Of a stretch of 64,000 nt of DNA, positions 18,018-27,236 are shown piece by piece. Both the position numbers and the translations under genes were made by a program. The first letter of the stretch is position 1; each line of letters opens with the position of its first letter. Under the pieces are notes generated by a model that saw only the letters and a list, made by a program, of their open reading frames with translations, was not told where the DNA came from and searched no databases. This stretch comes from Acinetobacter towneri DSM 14962 = CIP 107472 (lineage in GTDB: Bacteria > Pseudomonadota > Gammaproteobacteria > Pseudomonadales > Moraxellaceae): assembly GCF_000368785.1 (NCBI RefSeq), contig NZ_KB849688.1:190943-254942 (forward strand), given 5' to 3'.

Positions 18018-18620
18018 ATGATCGGATGTCTTATTGGCGAAGTATTGGCTTTAGAAGCACCAACCGTGTTGCTGAATGTGAATGGTGTGGGCTATGAAAT
18101 TGACACGCCGCTCACCACATTTTGCCAATTACAAAAAGGGCAGAAAATTACCCTATGGACGCATTTAGCCGTGCGTGAAGATGCTCAATTGTTATATGGT
18201 TTTTTAGAAGCCCAAGAAAAAACCATTTTCCGAACCTTACTTAAAGTCAATGGTGTCGGCCCAAAAATGGCGCTAGGTATTTTATCAACCTTAAGCGTCG
18301 AGCTACTGATTCACACCGTAGAACATGAAGATATTAATACCCTGATTAAAGTGCCAGGTGTGGGCAAAAAAACTGCTGAACGTTTAATGATTGAATTACG
18401 TGATCGCTTTAAAGCCATGTCCAACGAAGTGAGCAGCAGCAATTCCACAATGACTCAAATCCAGTTTACAGGCAATTCTGCTGTTGCCGAAGCCGAAGCC
18501 GCTTTACAATCTTTAGGTTATAAACCTGCCGAAGCACAAAAACTGATTAATGCAGTCAAGGGCGATTTTACTGAAGCCAGTGATATTATCCGTGCAGCAT
18601 TAAAGTCGATGAATAAATAA
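18018..18620 (+). CDS. ruvA: Holliday junction branch-migration complex subunit RuvA
   Basis: A 200-residue DNA-binding subunit that holds the Holliday junction and loads RuvB. The N-terminal OB fold starts MIGCLIGEVLALEAPTVLLN. Tandem HhH motifs are LLKVNGVGPKMALGIL and LIKVPGVGKKTAERLMIELRD. The C-terminal domain that contacts RuvB is ALQSLGYKPAEAQKLINAV. All three domains are complete. ruvC is not in the window, and ruvB is separated by a 242-base hairpin-rich spacer. Confidence 0.97.
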   Translation: MIGCLIGEVLALEAPTVLLNVNGVGYEIDTPLTTFCQLQKGQKITLWTHLAVREDAQLLYGFLEAQEKTIFRTLLKVNGVGPKMALGILSTLSVELLIHTVEHEDINTLIKVPGVGKKTAERLMIELRDRFKAMSNEVSSSNSTMTQIQFTGNSAVAEAEAALQSLGYKPAEAQKLINAVKGDFTEASDIIRAALKSMNK

Positions 18621-18674
18621 AAAATGCCAACAAACCTAGCGTAAGTTCATCTTTCCAATATTGGATACATGACT

Positions 18675-18788
18675 GGCGACATGGATGTCGCCCGTTGAGT
18701 TGGGGTATAGGGATATACCCTCAACTCAACATAAGATTTTTGTTACTTTTGATCTTTCAAAAGTAAAATCATGCCTTCGCAAAGGCAT
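18675..18788. repeat. Cluster of four tandem hairpins between ruvA and ruvB
   Basis: (1) GGCGACA/TGTCGCC at 18675-18692. (2) TTGAGTTGGGGTATA (18695-18709) with TATACCC-T-CAACTCAA (18714-18729), one bulge. (3) TTACTTTTGA/TCAAAAGTAA at 18743-18766, a perfect 10-bp stem. (4) ATGCCTT/AAGGCAT at 18771-18788. It resembles a composite REP-type element. Hairpins (1) and (3) have relatives at 15851 and 13511. Confidence 0.8.
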
Positions 18789-18862
18789 TTAAACGCAACT
18801 CATACTTTGAGGCTGTGCATGCAGCATCAAAATGCCCAGCTCAAGAGATTAGTTAACACGAT

Positions 18863-19870
18863 ATGCAAGACCGTCTAATCAGTGGTTCTGAAAAACCCGA
18901 AGATCAAATTGATCGCGCCATTCGCCCCACCTCACTCGATGACTATATTGGGCAACCTGTAGTGCGTGAACAAATGGAAATTTTCATTGGTGCAGCCCGT
19001 GGACGCGCAGAAGCACTGGACCACACCCTGATTTTTGGACCACCAGGTTTAGGTAAAACCACACTCGCCAATATTATTGCCCGTGAAATGGGCGGCAATC
19101 TTAAATCCACTTCAGGGCCTGTCTTGGAACGCGCAGGTGATTTAGCCGCCATGCTGACCAATCTTGAAGAAGGCGATGTGTTATTTATTGATGAAATTCA
19201 TCGTCTTTCACCTGTGATTGAAGAAATCTTGTATCCAGCGATGGAAGATTATCAACTGGACATCATGATTGGTGAAGGGCCTGCAGCACGCTCCATTAAA
19301 CTGGACTTGCCACCATTTACCCTTGTCGCCGCTACCACACGTGCAGGCTTACTCACCTCACCGTTACGTGACCGTTTTGGTATTGTGCAGCGTTTGGAAT
19401 TTTATTCGGTTGAAGATTTGACCCATATTGTCAAACGCTCGGCGAGTTTAATGGATGTGCCAATGACCGATGCAGGAGCCAATGAAGTCGCTCGTCGTTC
19501 GCGCGGTACACCACGTATTGCCAACCGATTATTGCGTCGCGTTCGTGACTATGCGCAGGTCAAAGGCACAGGTGAAGTCACGCAAGAGATGGCACAACGT
19601 GCGCTAGATATGCTGAATGTCGATAAAGATGGTTTAGATACCTTAGACCGTCGTTATTTATCAATGTTATTAGAGCGTTTTGATGGTGGGCCTGCAGGTG
19701 TGGAAGCTTTGGCCGCTGCTATGGCTGAAGACTCTGGCACTTTGGAAGATGTAATTGAACCATACCTAATTCAACAAGGTTATGTAATGCGAACCGCTCG
19801 CGGGCGTATTGCGACCAATATGGCGTATTTACAATTTGGGATGACACCGCCAGAGCCAAAAGAAAAATAG
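18863..19870 (+). CDS. ruvB: Holliday junction branch-migration helicase RuvB
   Basis: A 335-residue AAA+ motor that drives branch migration with RuvA. Walker [10 protein letters not shown] lies at residues 59-67, Walker [10 protein letters not shown] at about 106-114, sensor 1 in [18 protein letters not shown] (with the arginine finger region), and the C-terminal winged helix [14 protein letters not shown]. The length is standard. The ATG follows the hairpin cluster without a strong ribosome site (TTAACACGAT), so it may depend on upstream translation or its own promoter. Confidence 0.97.
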   Translation: MQDRLISGSEKPEDQIDRAIRPTSLDDYIGQPVVREQMEIFIGAARGRAEALDHTLIFGPPGLGKTTLANIIAREMGGNLKSTSGPVLERAGDLAAMLTNLEEGDVLFIDEIHRLSPVIEEILYPAMEDYQLDIMIGEGPAARSIKLDLPPFTLVAATTRAGLLTSPLRDRFGIVQRLEFYSVEDLTHIVKRSASLMDVPMTDAGANEVARRSRGTPRIANRLLRRVRDYAQVKGTGEVTQEMAQRALDMLNVDKDGLDTLDRRYLSMLLERFDGGPAGVEALAAAMAEDSGTLEDVIEPYLIQQGYVMRTARGRIATNMAYLQFGMTPPEPKEK

Positions 19871-19952
19871 CTCAAAGGAAAAAATAGCTTGAAGGGAGCT
19901 ATCTCCCTTTAAGTTATTAAATATTTAGGTCAATTGGGTCTGTAGATAGACA

Positions 19953-20531
19953 CTAATTTTCAATAATACGCACATCTTCAACAAGCATTAATTCACACGC
20001 GCCCGCCCCTGTATCATGACGGCTTAAAGAACTGCGCCACTGCCACCCATCTGCGGCAGTAACTTCAACCAATTTACCTTTCAAATAAATCAAATCATCT
20101 TCATCAATCTGTTTTAACTGTGTCGCAATCGCGGGTGTGGCAGGAATTAAATGCGTATTAGCGCTCAAACTTGCAATCTCTTGCACAGGAATCGGTGGTG
20201 CTTGTTCATAACGCCAATGATACCAACGGTTGCTTTGACGAATAGACAACTGTTTATACACTTCAGGCTTGGCCATTTCACCCCATCCCAAGGCAAAATC
20301 GACAGGGCTAAGCTCGGCTTCACGTCCAAAATTATAATTCTCACGTGACAATACCCGAAACTCACCTTCATAGGTTTCCAAAGCTTGAATGGTATAGTCT
20401 TTAAATTGATGCACTTGCTGCGATGACTGATAGGTTGTGCTATCCGCAATTCCTCCATCTGGCTGGAACAGCGTCATCCACAACAAATACAATATGGCAA
20501 TTACCACAAAAAATTTAACTAAACGGCTCAT
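19953..20531 (-). CDS. Membrane-anchored hypothetical protein
   Basis: Not recognised as a named family. From the preferred start it has 192 residues: a short basic N-terminus (MSRLVK), one membrane segment FFVVIAILYLLWMTLF, and a soluble domain presumably in the periplasm (FALGWGEMAKPEVYKQLSIRQSNRWYHWRYE, VEVTAADGWQWRSSLSRHDTGAGACELMLVEDV). An in-frame ATG 30 bases upstream (20561) would add MQMIHPNEQH; neither start has a clear ribosome site, and the shorter one places the membrane segment at the N-terminus. It is convergent with ruvB. Confidence 0.75.
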   Translation of the reverse strand: MSRLVKFFVVIAILYLLWMTLFQPDGGIADSTTYQSSQQVHQFKDYTIQALETYEGEFRVLSRENYNFGREAELSPVDFALGWGEMAKPEVYKQLSIRQSNRWYHWRYEQAPPIPVQEIASLSANTHLIPATPAIATQLKQIDEDDLIYLKGKLVEVTAADGWQWRSSLSRHDTGAGACELMLVEDVRIIEN

Positions 20532-20759
20532 GTGCTGCTCATTGGGGTGGATCATCTGCATGTATCAGGCAGGCAGCTAATTTTAACTTAAAAGCATGTT
20601 TGAAATCTTGTGCCATTGGACGAAGCGTTGAGAATGATAAACTGCCACGCTATACACAGCTTGACTTATAGCCCCGATTCACGTCAATTTCACAGACACG
20701 GCGTAAGCTATAAGTATTGCTTATCAAACAACTTTGCAACATTGAAGCGGAACATCATC

Positions 20760-21167
20760 ATGGCGAATAAATTTGAATTTAAAATTCGTATCTATATGGA
20801 AGATACTGATGCAGGCGGCATTGTTTACCACGCCAACCATATTCGCTTTATGGAACGTACCCGTACCGAATGGCTTCGTGCGTCGGGTGTTGATCATTAT
20901 TGGCATCAACAAGATTACAACTTTGTCGTGCATAAAATTAACGTGAAATATTCACGTCCAATCTTAATGGATGACCTAATTACTGTTACAGCAAGTGTAG
21001 TTTCGTGTAAAGCGTCATCATTTGTATTGCAACAAAATATTTATCGTGGTGAAATCATGCTTGCATCTGGCGAGGTTGAATTGGCCTGTCTTGGTTCAGA
21101 TATGAAACCACGTCGTCTGCCAGATGAAATTCGTAGCCTTATTCTGAAAGAATTAGGACAAGATTAA
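20760..21167 (+). CDS. ybgC: Acyl-CoA thioesterase YbgC
   Basis: A 135-residue hotdog-fold thioesterase, first gene of the tol-pal cluster. The active-site region YMEDTDAGGIVYHANH matches YbgC, with Asp17 the likely catalytic residue. The chosen ATG at 20760 starts MANKFEFKIRIY; the frame is open further upstream but those residues do not look like the family. tolQ follows after 27 bases. Confidence 0.93.
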   Translation: MANKFEFKIRIYMEDTDAGGIVYHANHIRFMERTRTEWLRASGVDHYWHQQDYNFVVHKINVKYSRPILMDDLITVTASVVSCKASSFVLQQNIYRGEIMLASGEVELACLGSDMKPRRLPDEIRSLILKELGQD

Positions 21168-21194
21168 AAAAATGAATTGGCACATGTAGTAACT

Positions 21195-21893
21195 ATGGCA
21201 ACACAACTCGAATCATCTCTTCAAGTATCAGATCTTATTTTACAAGCAAGTCCTGTTGTTCAGCTGGTAATGCTCTCGCTGCTTTTAGCATCATTATACA
21301 GTTGGTATCTGATTGCCAAGTTACACATGAGCTATAAAAAAGCACAGGCAGATGATCAGCATTTCCAAAAAATCTTCTGGTCTGGTGCAGAATTAAATAC
21401 GCTTTACAACAACGCACAGCTCAATTCAAAACGTGTCGGTTTGGAAGATATTTTCTATCAAGGCTTAGGTGAGTTTTTAAAACTCAAAAAGCGCCAAGCG
21501 CCTGCAACACAAACCATTGAAGGCACAGAACGTATTTTACGTGTCGGTTTAAGCCGCGACCAAACTCAACTTGAACAAGGCTTAGGTGCATTAGCCAGCA
21601 TTGGTTCGGTTGCGCCATACGTTGGTTTATTTGGTACCGTCTGGGGCATTATGAATGCCTTTATTGGACTGGCAGATGTCGATCAAGTCACATTGGCAAC
21701 AGTCGCACCAGGGATTGCCGAAGCCCTCATTGCCACAGCCATTGGTTTATTTGCCGCCATTCCTGCGGTACTTGCCTTTAACCATTACACCGCCAAAGGC
21801 GAAGCGATTTATTCTGATCGTGCTTTATTTGCCGAAGAAATGGTGGCTTTATTACAACGTCAATCTTTAGGCAATACTAAGGATCACGACTAA
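21195..21893 (+). CDS. tolQ: Tol-Pal system protein TolQ
   Basis: Inner-membrane subunit of the proton-driven TolQRA motor that constricts the outer membrane at division, 232 residues from the ATG at 21195. Three membrane segments are visible: ASPVVQLVMLSLLLASLYSW, then IGSVAPYVGLFGTVWGIMNAF and IAEALIATAIGLFAAIPAVLA, the last two being the conserved TolQ/ExbB channel helices. An earlier TTG in frame is a weaker start. It overlaps tolR by one base (TAATG). Confidence 0.95.
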   Translation: MATQLESSLQVSDLILQASPVVQLVMLSLLLASLYSWYLIAKLHMSYKKAQADDQHFQKIFWSGAELNTLYNNAQLNSKRVGLEDIFYQGLGEFLKLKKRQAPATQTIEGTERILRVGLSRDQTQLEQGLGALASIGSVAPYVGLFGTVWGIMNAFIGLADVDQVTLATVAPGIAEALIATAIGLFAAIPAVLAFNHYTAKGEAIYSDRALFAEEMVALLQRQSLGNTKDHD

Positions 21894-22342
21894 TGGCCAT
21901 TCAACGCTCAGGACGCTTCGAGCGCATTAAGAAACCACTCAAAAGTGACATGAATGTAGTGCCCTATATTGATGTCATGTTGGTGTTATTGGTGATTTTT
22001 ATGGTTACTGCACCGATGATTACCAGTGGGATTCAAGTCGATTTACCTCAAGCCAATGGTAATCCAATTGAATCGAAAGATGCCCCTGCTTTGGTGACTT
22101 TAAATAAAGATGGGCAATATTTTTTAGAATTCAAAGAACACAAAGCCGAACCTTTGGAATTAGCCCAACTGAAACAAATTTTGACCGATGCTCAAATTCA
22201 AGCCAAAGCTGAAAACAAAGAGTTTCAGGTTGTTATTCGCGGTCATAATACACGCCCTTATGGTGATGTGATTGCGTTAATGTCTGACTTACAAGATGCG
22301 GGTTTAACCCAAGTTGGATTGCTGACCGAGCCTTTAAAGTAA
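21893..22342 (+). CDS. tolR: Tol-Pal system protein TolR
   Basis: A 149-residue ExbD/TolR-family protein with one membrane helix and a periplasmic domain. The proton-coupling aspartate is Asp27 in NVVPYIDVMLVLLVIFMVTA. The periplasmic domain ends VMSDLQDAGLTQVGLLTEP, as in other TolR proteins. Translation is coupled to tolQ by the one-base overlap, and tolA starts 3 bases later. Confidence 0.96.
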   Translation: MAIQRSGRFERIKKPLKSDMNVVPYIDVMLVLLVIFMVTAPMITSGIQVDLPQANGNPIESKDAPALVTLNKDGQYFLEFKEHKAEPLELAQLKQILTDAQIQAKAENKEFQVVIRGHNTRPYGDVIALMSDLQDAGLTQVGLLTEPLK

Positions 22343-22345
22343 TTT

Positions 22346-23575
22346 ATGAAAGATTTTAAAAAGCCACCTTTTCAACAAAAAGCCATCGCGATTGGGTTCA
22401 CCGTAGGTGTCCACCTTATCGCAGTGGTTGGCTTGCTTTATTTGGGCATGAGTAAAGCACCTGAGCCGCCTAAACCCATTAAAACGGTATTAATAAAACC
22501 AGAAGATTTAAAACCCTTATTAGAAACTAAATCTGCTGAAACCACACATGAAAATGTAGCAGAGCAAATTACTCAAACAGCCGAGCCTGCTCTTGAACCT
22601 GCCCCTGTCATTCCAACACCTGCAGCGGCTCCTACGCCACCCGCTCCTCAAGTTGATACACAAAAAACTGCACAAGCAGCAGAGGCTCAAGCACGTGCAG
22701 AACGACAAGCTGCTGAAGCCAAACAAATTGCAGAGCGACAAAAACTAGAAGCTGAACGCTTAAAAGCTCAACAAGCACGCGCCGAAGAACGTGTTCAACG
22801 AGAAGCTGACGCCAAAGCAAAAGCTCAAGCCGATGCCAAAGCACGTGCTGAAGCAGATGCTGTACGTCGTAAAGAAGCCGAAGCCCTGAAAAAAGCAGAA
22901 GCGGCAGAAAGACGTCAACTCGAAGCCAATGCAGCAGCAAAACGCAAAGCTGAAGCAGATGCAAAAGCCAAGGCAGATGCTGAGGCAAAACGTAAAGCTG
23001 ACGCAGATGCAAAAGCCAAAGCTGATGCAAAACGTAAAGCTGACGCAGATGCAAAAACCAAAGCAGATGCCGATGCAAAACGTAAAGCTGCAGCAGATGC
23101 AAAAGCCAAAGCTGATGCCGACGCAAAACGTAAAGCTGCTGCAGATGCAAAAGCCAAGGCAGATGCTGATGCAAAACGTAAAGCTGACGCAGATGCAAAA
23201 GCCAAAGCTGATGCCGAAGCGAAGGCGCGTGCCGACGCTGAAGCCAAAGCTTCAGCTGCCAAAAAAGCTGCAGAAGAAGCCGCTCAGAAAAAGGCCGAAG
23301 TAAGACGCATTGCATCCACCGCTAAACGTGATTTTGAAAATAAAATTAGACGAGCATGGGATACCCCAGCAGGTTCTTCAGGTCAACGTGCAACTGCTCG
23401 TGTGACTTTAAGTGACAGTGGCGCAGTTCAGTCTGTCGTGGTTAACTCTAGCGACCCTGATATGAAAGCAAGTGTAGAGGCTGCTGTTCGTGCTGCAGCA
23501 CCTTATCCGATGCCATCAGACCCAGATGCACGACGCGAAGCACGTAGCTTCACCTCTACCTTTACAGCGCAATAA
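22346..23575 (+). CDS. tolA: Cell-envelope integrity protein TolA
   Basis: A 409-residue protein with the usual three parts. There is an N-terminal membrane helix (IAIGFTVGVHLIAVVGLLYLG), a long charged helical arm from about residue 110 to 320 built of Ala/Lys/Asp/Glu/Arg repeats, and a C-terminal domain III (FENKIRRAWDTPAGSSGQRATARVTLS to the end) that contacts TolB/Pal and the outer membrane. The proline-rich segment (EPAPVIPTPAAAPTPPAP) follows the helix. Arm length probably varies between strains by repeat slippage. Confidence 0.93.
   Translation: MKDFKKPPFQQKAIAIGFTVGVHLIAVVGLLYLGMSKAPEPPKPIKTVLIKPEDLKPLLETKSAETTHENVAEQITQTAEPALEPAPVIPTPAAAPTPPAPQVDTQKTAQAAEAQARAERQAAEAKQIAERQKLEAERLKAQQARAEERVQREADAKAKAQADAKARAEADAVRRKEAEALKKAEAAERRQLEANAAAKRKAEADAKAKADAEAKRKADADAKAKADAKRKADADAKTKADADAKRKAAADAKAKADADAKRKAAADAKAKADADAKRKADADAKAKADAEAKARADAEAKASAAKKAAEEAAQKKAEVRRIASTAKRDFENKIRRAWDTPAGSSGQRATARVTLSDSGAVQSVVVNSSDPDMKASVEAAVRAAAPYPMPSDPDARREARSFTSTFTAQ
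22930..23230 (+). repeat. Degenerate tandem repeats in the tolA helical arm
   Basis: Imperfect units encode AKAKADADAKRKA-like blocks, with near-identical stretches such as GCAAAACGTAAAGCTG recurring several times. Internal direct repeats of this kind favour slipped-strand length change. Confidence 0.85.
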
Positions 23576-23581
23576 GTTACC

Positions 23582-23612
23582 AGTTAGCCGAATAACATCT
23601 ATTTGGCTAACT
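23582..23612 (+). terminator. Hairpin between tolA and tolB
   Basis: Perfect 8-bp stem AGTTAGCC (23582-23589) with GGCTAACT (23605-23612) but no T run after it. It may be an attenuator or 3'-end protecting hairpin rather than a full terminator. Confidence 0.45.
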
Positions 23613-23765
23613 CCTTCTCAAAATATTTACGAGTATAAATAAATTTAAATTTTCACAGTGTTATAACAGTTTTATTATAAATTCATGCTTTCATTCCTAC
23701 CAAAGCATGCCATTATGTACCACAATTACATCCAAAAAAGTTATGTTGATTTGAGAAAATAGCGA

Positions 23766-25052
23766 ATGATGGAAACAACGCGTAAACACCTACTTTGTCT
23801 TGCTATTTTAACTGCGCTTAGCCCAGTTTTAAGCACACAATCTTTTGCACAACTGCATTTAGAAATTGCCAAAGCACCAGAAGAAGCACCTAAAATTGCG
23901 ATTGTGCCGTTTGGCAATGATCAAAGTATTTATCCTATTGTAGAAAACGATTTAAACCGTTCAGGCAAATTCACCAGTTCATCTAAAAACCTTGCTGCAA
24001 CTGCAAGCATGAACAATCCAAATGCAGCTGCATGGCAAGCCGCAGGTGTACCTTATGTGGTGACGGGAAATGTCAAAGCCACTGCAGAAGGCGGTTATGA
24101 AGTTCATTACCAACTTTATGATGTGCAAAAACAGCAATACTTATTGAATGAATTATTAAGCGTGCCTGCGTCACGCGTACGTTCTGCTGCACACATGATC
24201 AGTGATGCCATTTATGAAGCACTCACGGGCATTAAAGGTGACTTTAGCGGACGCATTGCTTATGTACTGCGCAACCCTGCAACACCTGAACAACGCTATA
24301 CCCTGCAAATTGCCGATACTGATGGTGAACAGCCTAAAACCATTTTGACTTCGCGTGATCCTATTTTATCGCCTGCGTGGACACCAGATGCCAAAAAAAT
24401 TGCCTATGTGTCGTTTGAAACCAAACGCCCTGCTATTTATGTGCAAGATTTGGCGACAGGTCAGCGTGAAAAATTAGCCAGTTTCCGTGGTTTAAATGGT
24501 GCTCCAAGCTTCTCACCAGATGGTCAAAGCATGTTGTTTACCGCATCCATGCATGGCAATCCAGAAATTTATCAAATGAATTTAAGCACCCGTGAACTGC
24601 GACGCATGACCAATGACAGTGCGATTGATACCGAAGCACGTTATGCACCAGATGGTAAATCATTTATTTACACTTCAGATCGTGGTGGTTCCGCACAAAT
24701 TTATCGTTATGACTTTGCCACAGGCAGCAGCAAACGCCTAACCTTCCGCGGTGCATTTAACGCACGTGGTACGCTCAGTGCCGATGGTCGTAAACTGGCA
24801 TTGGTGCATCGCCCAAGTGGCAGTAATTACAAAGTCGCAATTCAAGACATCAACACCAATATCACCAATATTTTAACCCCAACCAGTTTGGATGAGTCGC
24901 CAAGCTTCTCACCAAATGGGCAAATGGTGGTGTATGCAACGCGCGAAGGCGCACGTGGCTTATTGTCAATTATGTCTTTAGACGGTCGCTTCCGCATGAA
25001 CTTACCAAGTGAACAAGGTGAAGTGCGTGAACCTGCGTGGGCGCCAAAATAA
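23766..25052 (+). CDS. tolB: Tol-Pal system periplasmic protein TolB
   Basis: A 428-residue periplasmic beta-propeller that links TolA and Pal. The signal peptide is LLCLAILTALSPVLSTQSFA. The N-terminal alpha/beta domain includes KIAIVPFGN. The C-terminal six-bladed propeller shows repeated TolB/WD-like signatures: ILSPAWTPDAKKIAYVSF, GAPSFSPDGQSMLFTAS, EARYAPDGKSFIYTSDRG, SPSFSPNGQMVVYAT. It begins 190 bases after tolA. Confidence 0.96.
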   Translation: MMETTRKHLLCLAILTALSPVLSTQSFAQLHLEIAKAPEEAPKIAIVPFGNDQSIYPIVENDLNRSGKFTSSSKNLAATASMNNPNAAAWQAAGVPYVVTGNVKATAEGGYEVHYQLYDVQKQQYLLNELLSVPASRVRSAAHMISDAIYEALTGIKGDFSGRIAYVLRNPATPEQRYTLQIADTDGEQPKTILTSRDPILSPAWTPDAKKIAYVSFETKRPAIYVQDLATGQREKLASFRGLNGAPSFSPDGQSMLFTASMHGNPEIYQMNLSTRELRRMTNDSAIDTEARYAPDGKSFIYTSDRGGSAQIYRYDFATGSSKRLTFRGAFNARGTLSADGRKLALVHRPSGSNYKVAIQDINTNITNILTPTSLDESPSFSPNGQMVVYATREGARGLLSIMSLDGRFRMNLPSEQGEVREPAWAPK

Positions 25053-25122
25053 TGAGTATCCGCAAGGTAAACACTTTTCAGTTCTGTTTTAAAACCAAAA
25101 ATCAAGCTTCATGGAGATGAGG

Positions 25123-25692
25123 ATGAACGCAGTTAAATTATTGGTACTCCCTGTTTTGGCATCGGCTTTAGTGATGACAGGTTGTGCAAACCGCAAACCA
25201 ACGACTGACTCACAAGCAGGTCAAACACCAAGTGGTGCAACTACAGTCAACACCCAAGGTTTGAGTGAAGATGCAGCTTTAAATGCACAAAACCTTGCAG
25301 GTGCATCTGCCAAAGGTGTAACCGAAGCCAACAAAGCTTTCTTGGCAAAGCGCGTGGTGCATTTTGACTACGACAGCAGCGAATTATCTAATGATGATTA
25401 CCAGACCCTACAAGCACATGCACAGTTTCTAATGGCGAATGCCAACTCTAAAGTAGCGCTTACAGGTCATACCGATGAACGCGGTACACGCGAATACAAC
25501 ATGGCTTTAGGCGAGCGTCGTGCCAAAGCGGTTGAGAGCTTCTTAATCACCAGCGGCGTTAACGCAGGTCAGCTTGAAGCAGTGAGCTATGGTAAAGAAA
25601 TGCCAGTCAACCCTGGACATGATGAAAATGCATGGAAAGAAAACCGTCGCGTAGAAATTAACTACGAAGCTGTTCCACCATTATTGAAATAA
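25123..25692 (+). CDS. pal: Peptidoglycan-associated lipoprotein Pal
   Basis: Outer-membrane lipoprotein that anchors the membrane to peptidoglycan through a C-terminal OmpA-like domain. The lipobox LVMTGC puts the acylated cysteine at residue 21. The OmpA-like part starts near VVHFDYDSSEL and contains LTGHTDERGTREYNMALGERRA, with the Asp/Arg pair that binds diaminopimelate. The ATG at 25123 is preferred over 25111 because the ATGGAG at 25111-25116 serves as ribosome site. A strong terminator follows. Confidence 0.96.
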   Translation: MNAVKLLVLPVLASALVMTGCANRKPTTDSQAGQTPSGATTVNTQGLSEDAALNAQNLAGASAKGVTEANKAFLAKRVVHFDYDSSELSNDDYQTLQAHAQFLMANANSKVALTGHTDERGTREYNMALGERRAKAVESFLITSGVNAGQLEAVSYGKEMPVNPGHDENAWKENRRVEINYEAVPPLLK

Positions 25693-25741
25693 TAATTTGC
25701 TGTTTGGGAAAAACTCGTTTAGAACGTGTTTCCCCAATACG

Positions 25742-25775
25742 AAAAAAGCGCTCTTTATTACAAGGGCGCTTTTTT
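25742..25775 (+). terminator. Rho-independent terminator after pal
   Basis: AAAAAAGCGC (25742-25751) pairs with GCGCTTTTTT (25766-25775), giving a stem with its own T run; it ends the tol-pal operon. Confidence 0.88.
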
Positions 25776-25848
25776 ATGACATAAAAAACTGGGCGAACGA
25801 ATATTTTAAAAACTAACAGATAAGTGCAGAAATACAGCTTTGCTTCAG

Positions 25849-26034
25849 TTATTCCGACTCGGCATCAGCTTTTGCAGTTTGCATAGATTCAATCAAATCA
25901 TGCTTGTTAAACTTTTTATATTCAGGTTTAGACTCGTAATCTTTCCAAGCGGCTTTCATCTTGTCCTCAGAAATATCGTCTAAACTAATCCCTTCGCTTG
26001 GCGTTGGAGTCGCATCAAACTTTAACGTTGTCAT
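25849..26034 (-). CDS. Small acidic hypothetical protein
   Basis: A 61-residue soluble protein, MTTLKFDATPTPSEGISL then DDISEDKMKAAWKDYESK; acidic and probably helical. A clear ribosome site, AGGAG, lies 8 bases before the ATG, and the codon use resembles neighbouring genes, so it is likely real. No family recognised and no function inferred. It is transcribed divergently from fbp. Confidence 0.65.
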   Translation of the reverse strand: MTTLKFDATPTPSEGISLDDISEDKMKAAWKDYESKPEYKKFNKHDLIESMQTAKADAESE

Positions 26035-26211
26035 ATCTGTGCTCCTATCTCAAATTAAATCCTTCACATCAACATAGCACTTTCTGCAGGACTTGCAAGG
26101 GTAAAATCACAGCAAATAGTCGAGTTTAATTTTTCTTTTAACGCGTTCTCATCTAAACTATTGCAACATATTGTTATCCTCATTTTTGCAGTCATTCGGA
26201 GTTTTCCAGTC

Positions 26212-27186
26212 ATGTCATACCGCACCCTTTCCCAATTTCTACAACAACAAACTGGAAATTTAACACCCGAACTTGCTCAAGTGATTGAAACTATAGCCAA
26301 TACTTGCAAAACAATTGACCAAACATTACAAAAAGGTGCATTGGCGGGCGTATTAGGCAGTGCCCAAAATGAAAACGTACAAGGCGAAGAACAAAAGAAA
26401 TTAGATGTTATTTCAAATGATTATTTAATTGAAGCGTTACAAAAACATCCTAATGTGGGTGGTTTGGCGTCGGAAGAATTAGACGAATTCACTCCTGCTC
26501 AGGAAAATGGTCAATATTTAGTGTTATTTGACCCACTGGATGGTTCAAGCAACATCGACATCAATATGTGTGTGGGTACCATTTTCTCAATTTTACCTGC
26601 AAAAAATGCCGTGACCCAAGCTGCAGACTTTATGCAAGCAGGTACACAACAAGTTGCTGCAGGTTATGTCCTGTATGGCCCATCTACCATGATGGCGCTC
26701 ACTGTTGGTGCAGGCGTGGTATTCTTTACCTTTGACCCAGAAAGCCAAGAGTTTTTGGTGACTGCAGACAACATTCAAGTTGCTGCCGATACAAAAGAAT
26801 ACGCGATCAACGCTTCAAACCAACGCCATTGGGAAGCACCTGTAAAACGCTATATTGATGAACTTTTGGCTGGTAAAACTGGGCCACGCGAAAAAGACTT
26901 TAACATGCGTTGGGTTGCATGTATGGTGGGCGATATTCACCGTATCCTTTGCCGTAGCGGGGTTTTCATGTATCCATACGACTTAAAAGACCCGAAAAAA
27001 GCAGGTCGTTTACGTTTAATGTATGAAGCCAATCCAATGAGTATGCTCATGGAACAAGCAGGCGGTGCGGCAACCACAGGTCGTGTGCGTATTTTAGACA
27101 TCCAACCCACAGACCTACATCAACGTGTGCCTGTCATCATTGGCTCAAAAAATGAAGTCGATTTGGTCAGCAGCTACCATCAATAA
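26212..27186 (+). CDS. fbp: Fructose-1,6-bisphosphatase class 1
   Basis: Gluconeogenic enzyme hydrolysing fructose 1,6-bisphosphate to fructose 6-phosphate, 324 residues from the ATG at 26212 (GGAG 11 bases upstream). Key motifs are LASEELDE and [15 protein letters not shown], the metal-binding DPLDGSS loop, and the C-terminal [20 protein letters not shown], all diagnostic of class 1 FBPase. A longer frame reaches back to 26161 but does not extend family similarity. Confidence 0.97.
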   Translation: MSYRTLSQFLQQQTGNLTPELAQVIETIANTCKTIDQTLQKGALAGVLGSAQNENVQGEEQKKLDVISNDYLIEALQKHPNVGGLASEELDEFTPAQENGQYLVLFDPLDGSSNIDINMCVGTIFSILPAKNAVTQAADFMQAGTQQVAAGYVLYGPSTMMALTVGAGVVFFTFDPESQEFLVTADNIQVAADTKEYAINASNQRHWEAPVKRYIDELLAGKTGPREKDFNMRWVACMVGDIHRILCRSGVFMYPYDLKDPKKAGRLRLMYEANPMSMLMEQAGGAATTGRVRILDIQPTDLHQRVPVIIGSKNEVDLVSSYHQ

Positions 27187-27196
27187 TTTTTAACAA

Positions 27197-27223
27197 CAGC
27201 AGTCGGCCATTCGCTGACTGCTG
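27197..27223 (+). terminator. Hairpin after fbp
   Basis: CAGCAGTC (27197-27204) pairs perfectly with GACTGCTG (27216-27223). The following sequence (TGGATTTTATC) has only a short T run and leads straight into the next ATG at 27237, so termination may be partial. Confidence 0.5.
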
Positions 27224-27236
27224 TGGATTTTATCGC

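Noticed and set aside
22930..23230. CRISPR-like regular repeats
   Set aside because: The units encode the TolA helical arm in frame and have no unique spacers.
22520..23315. Long open frames antisense or out of frame within tolA
   Set aside because: They arise from the Ala/Lys-rich repeats; their products are low-complexity and have no ribosome sites.
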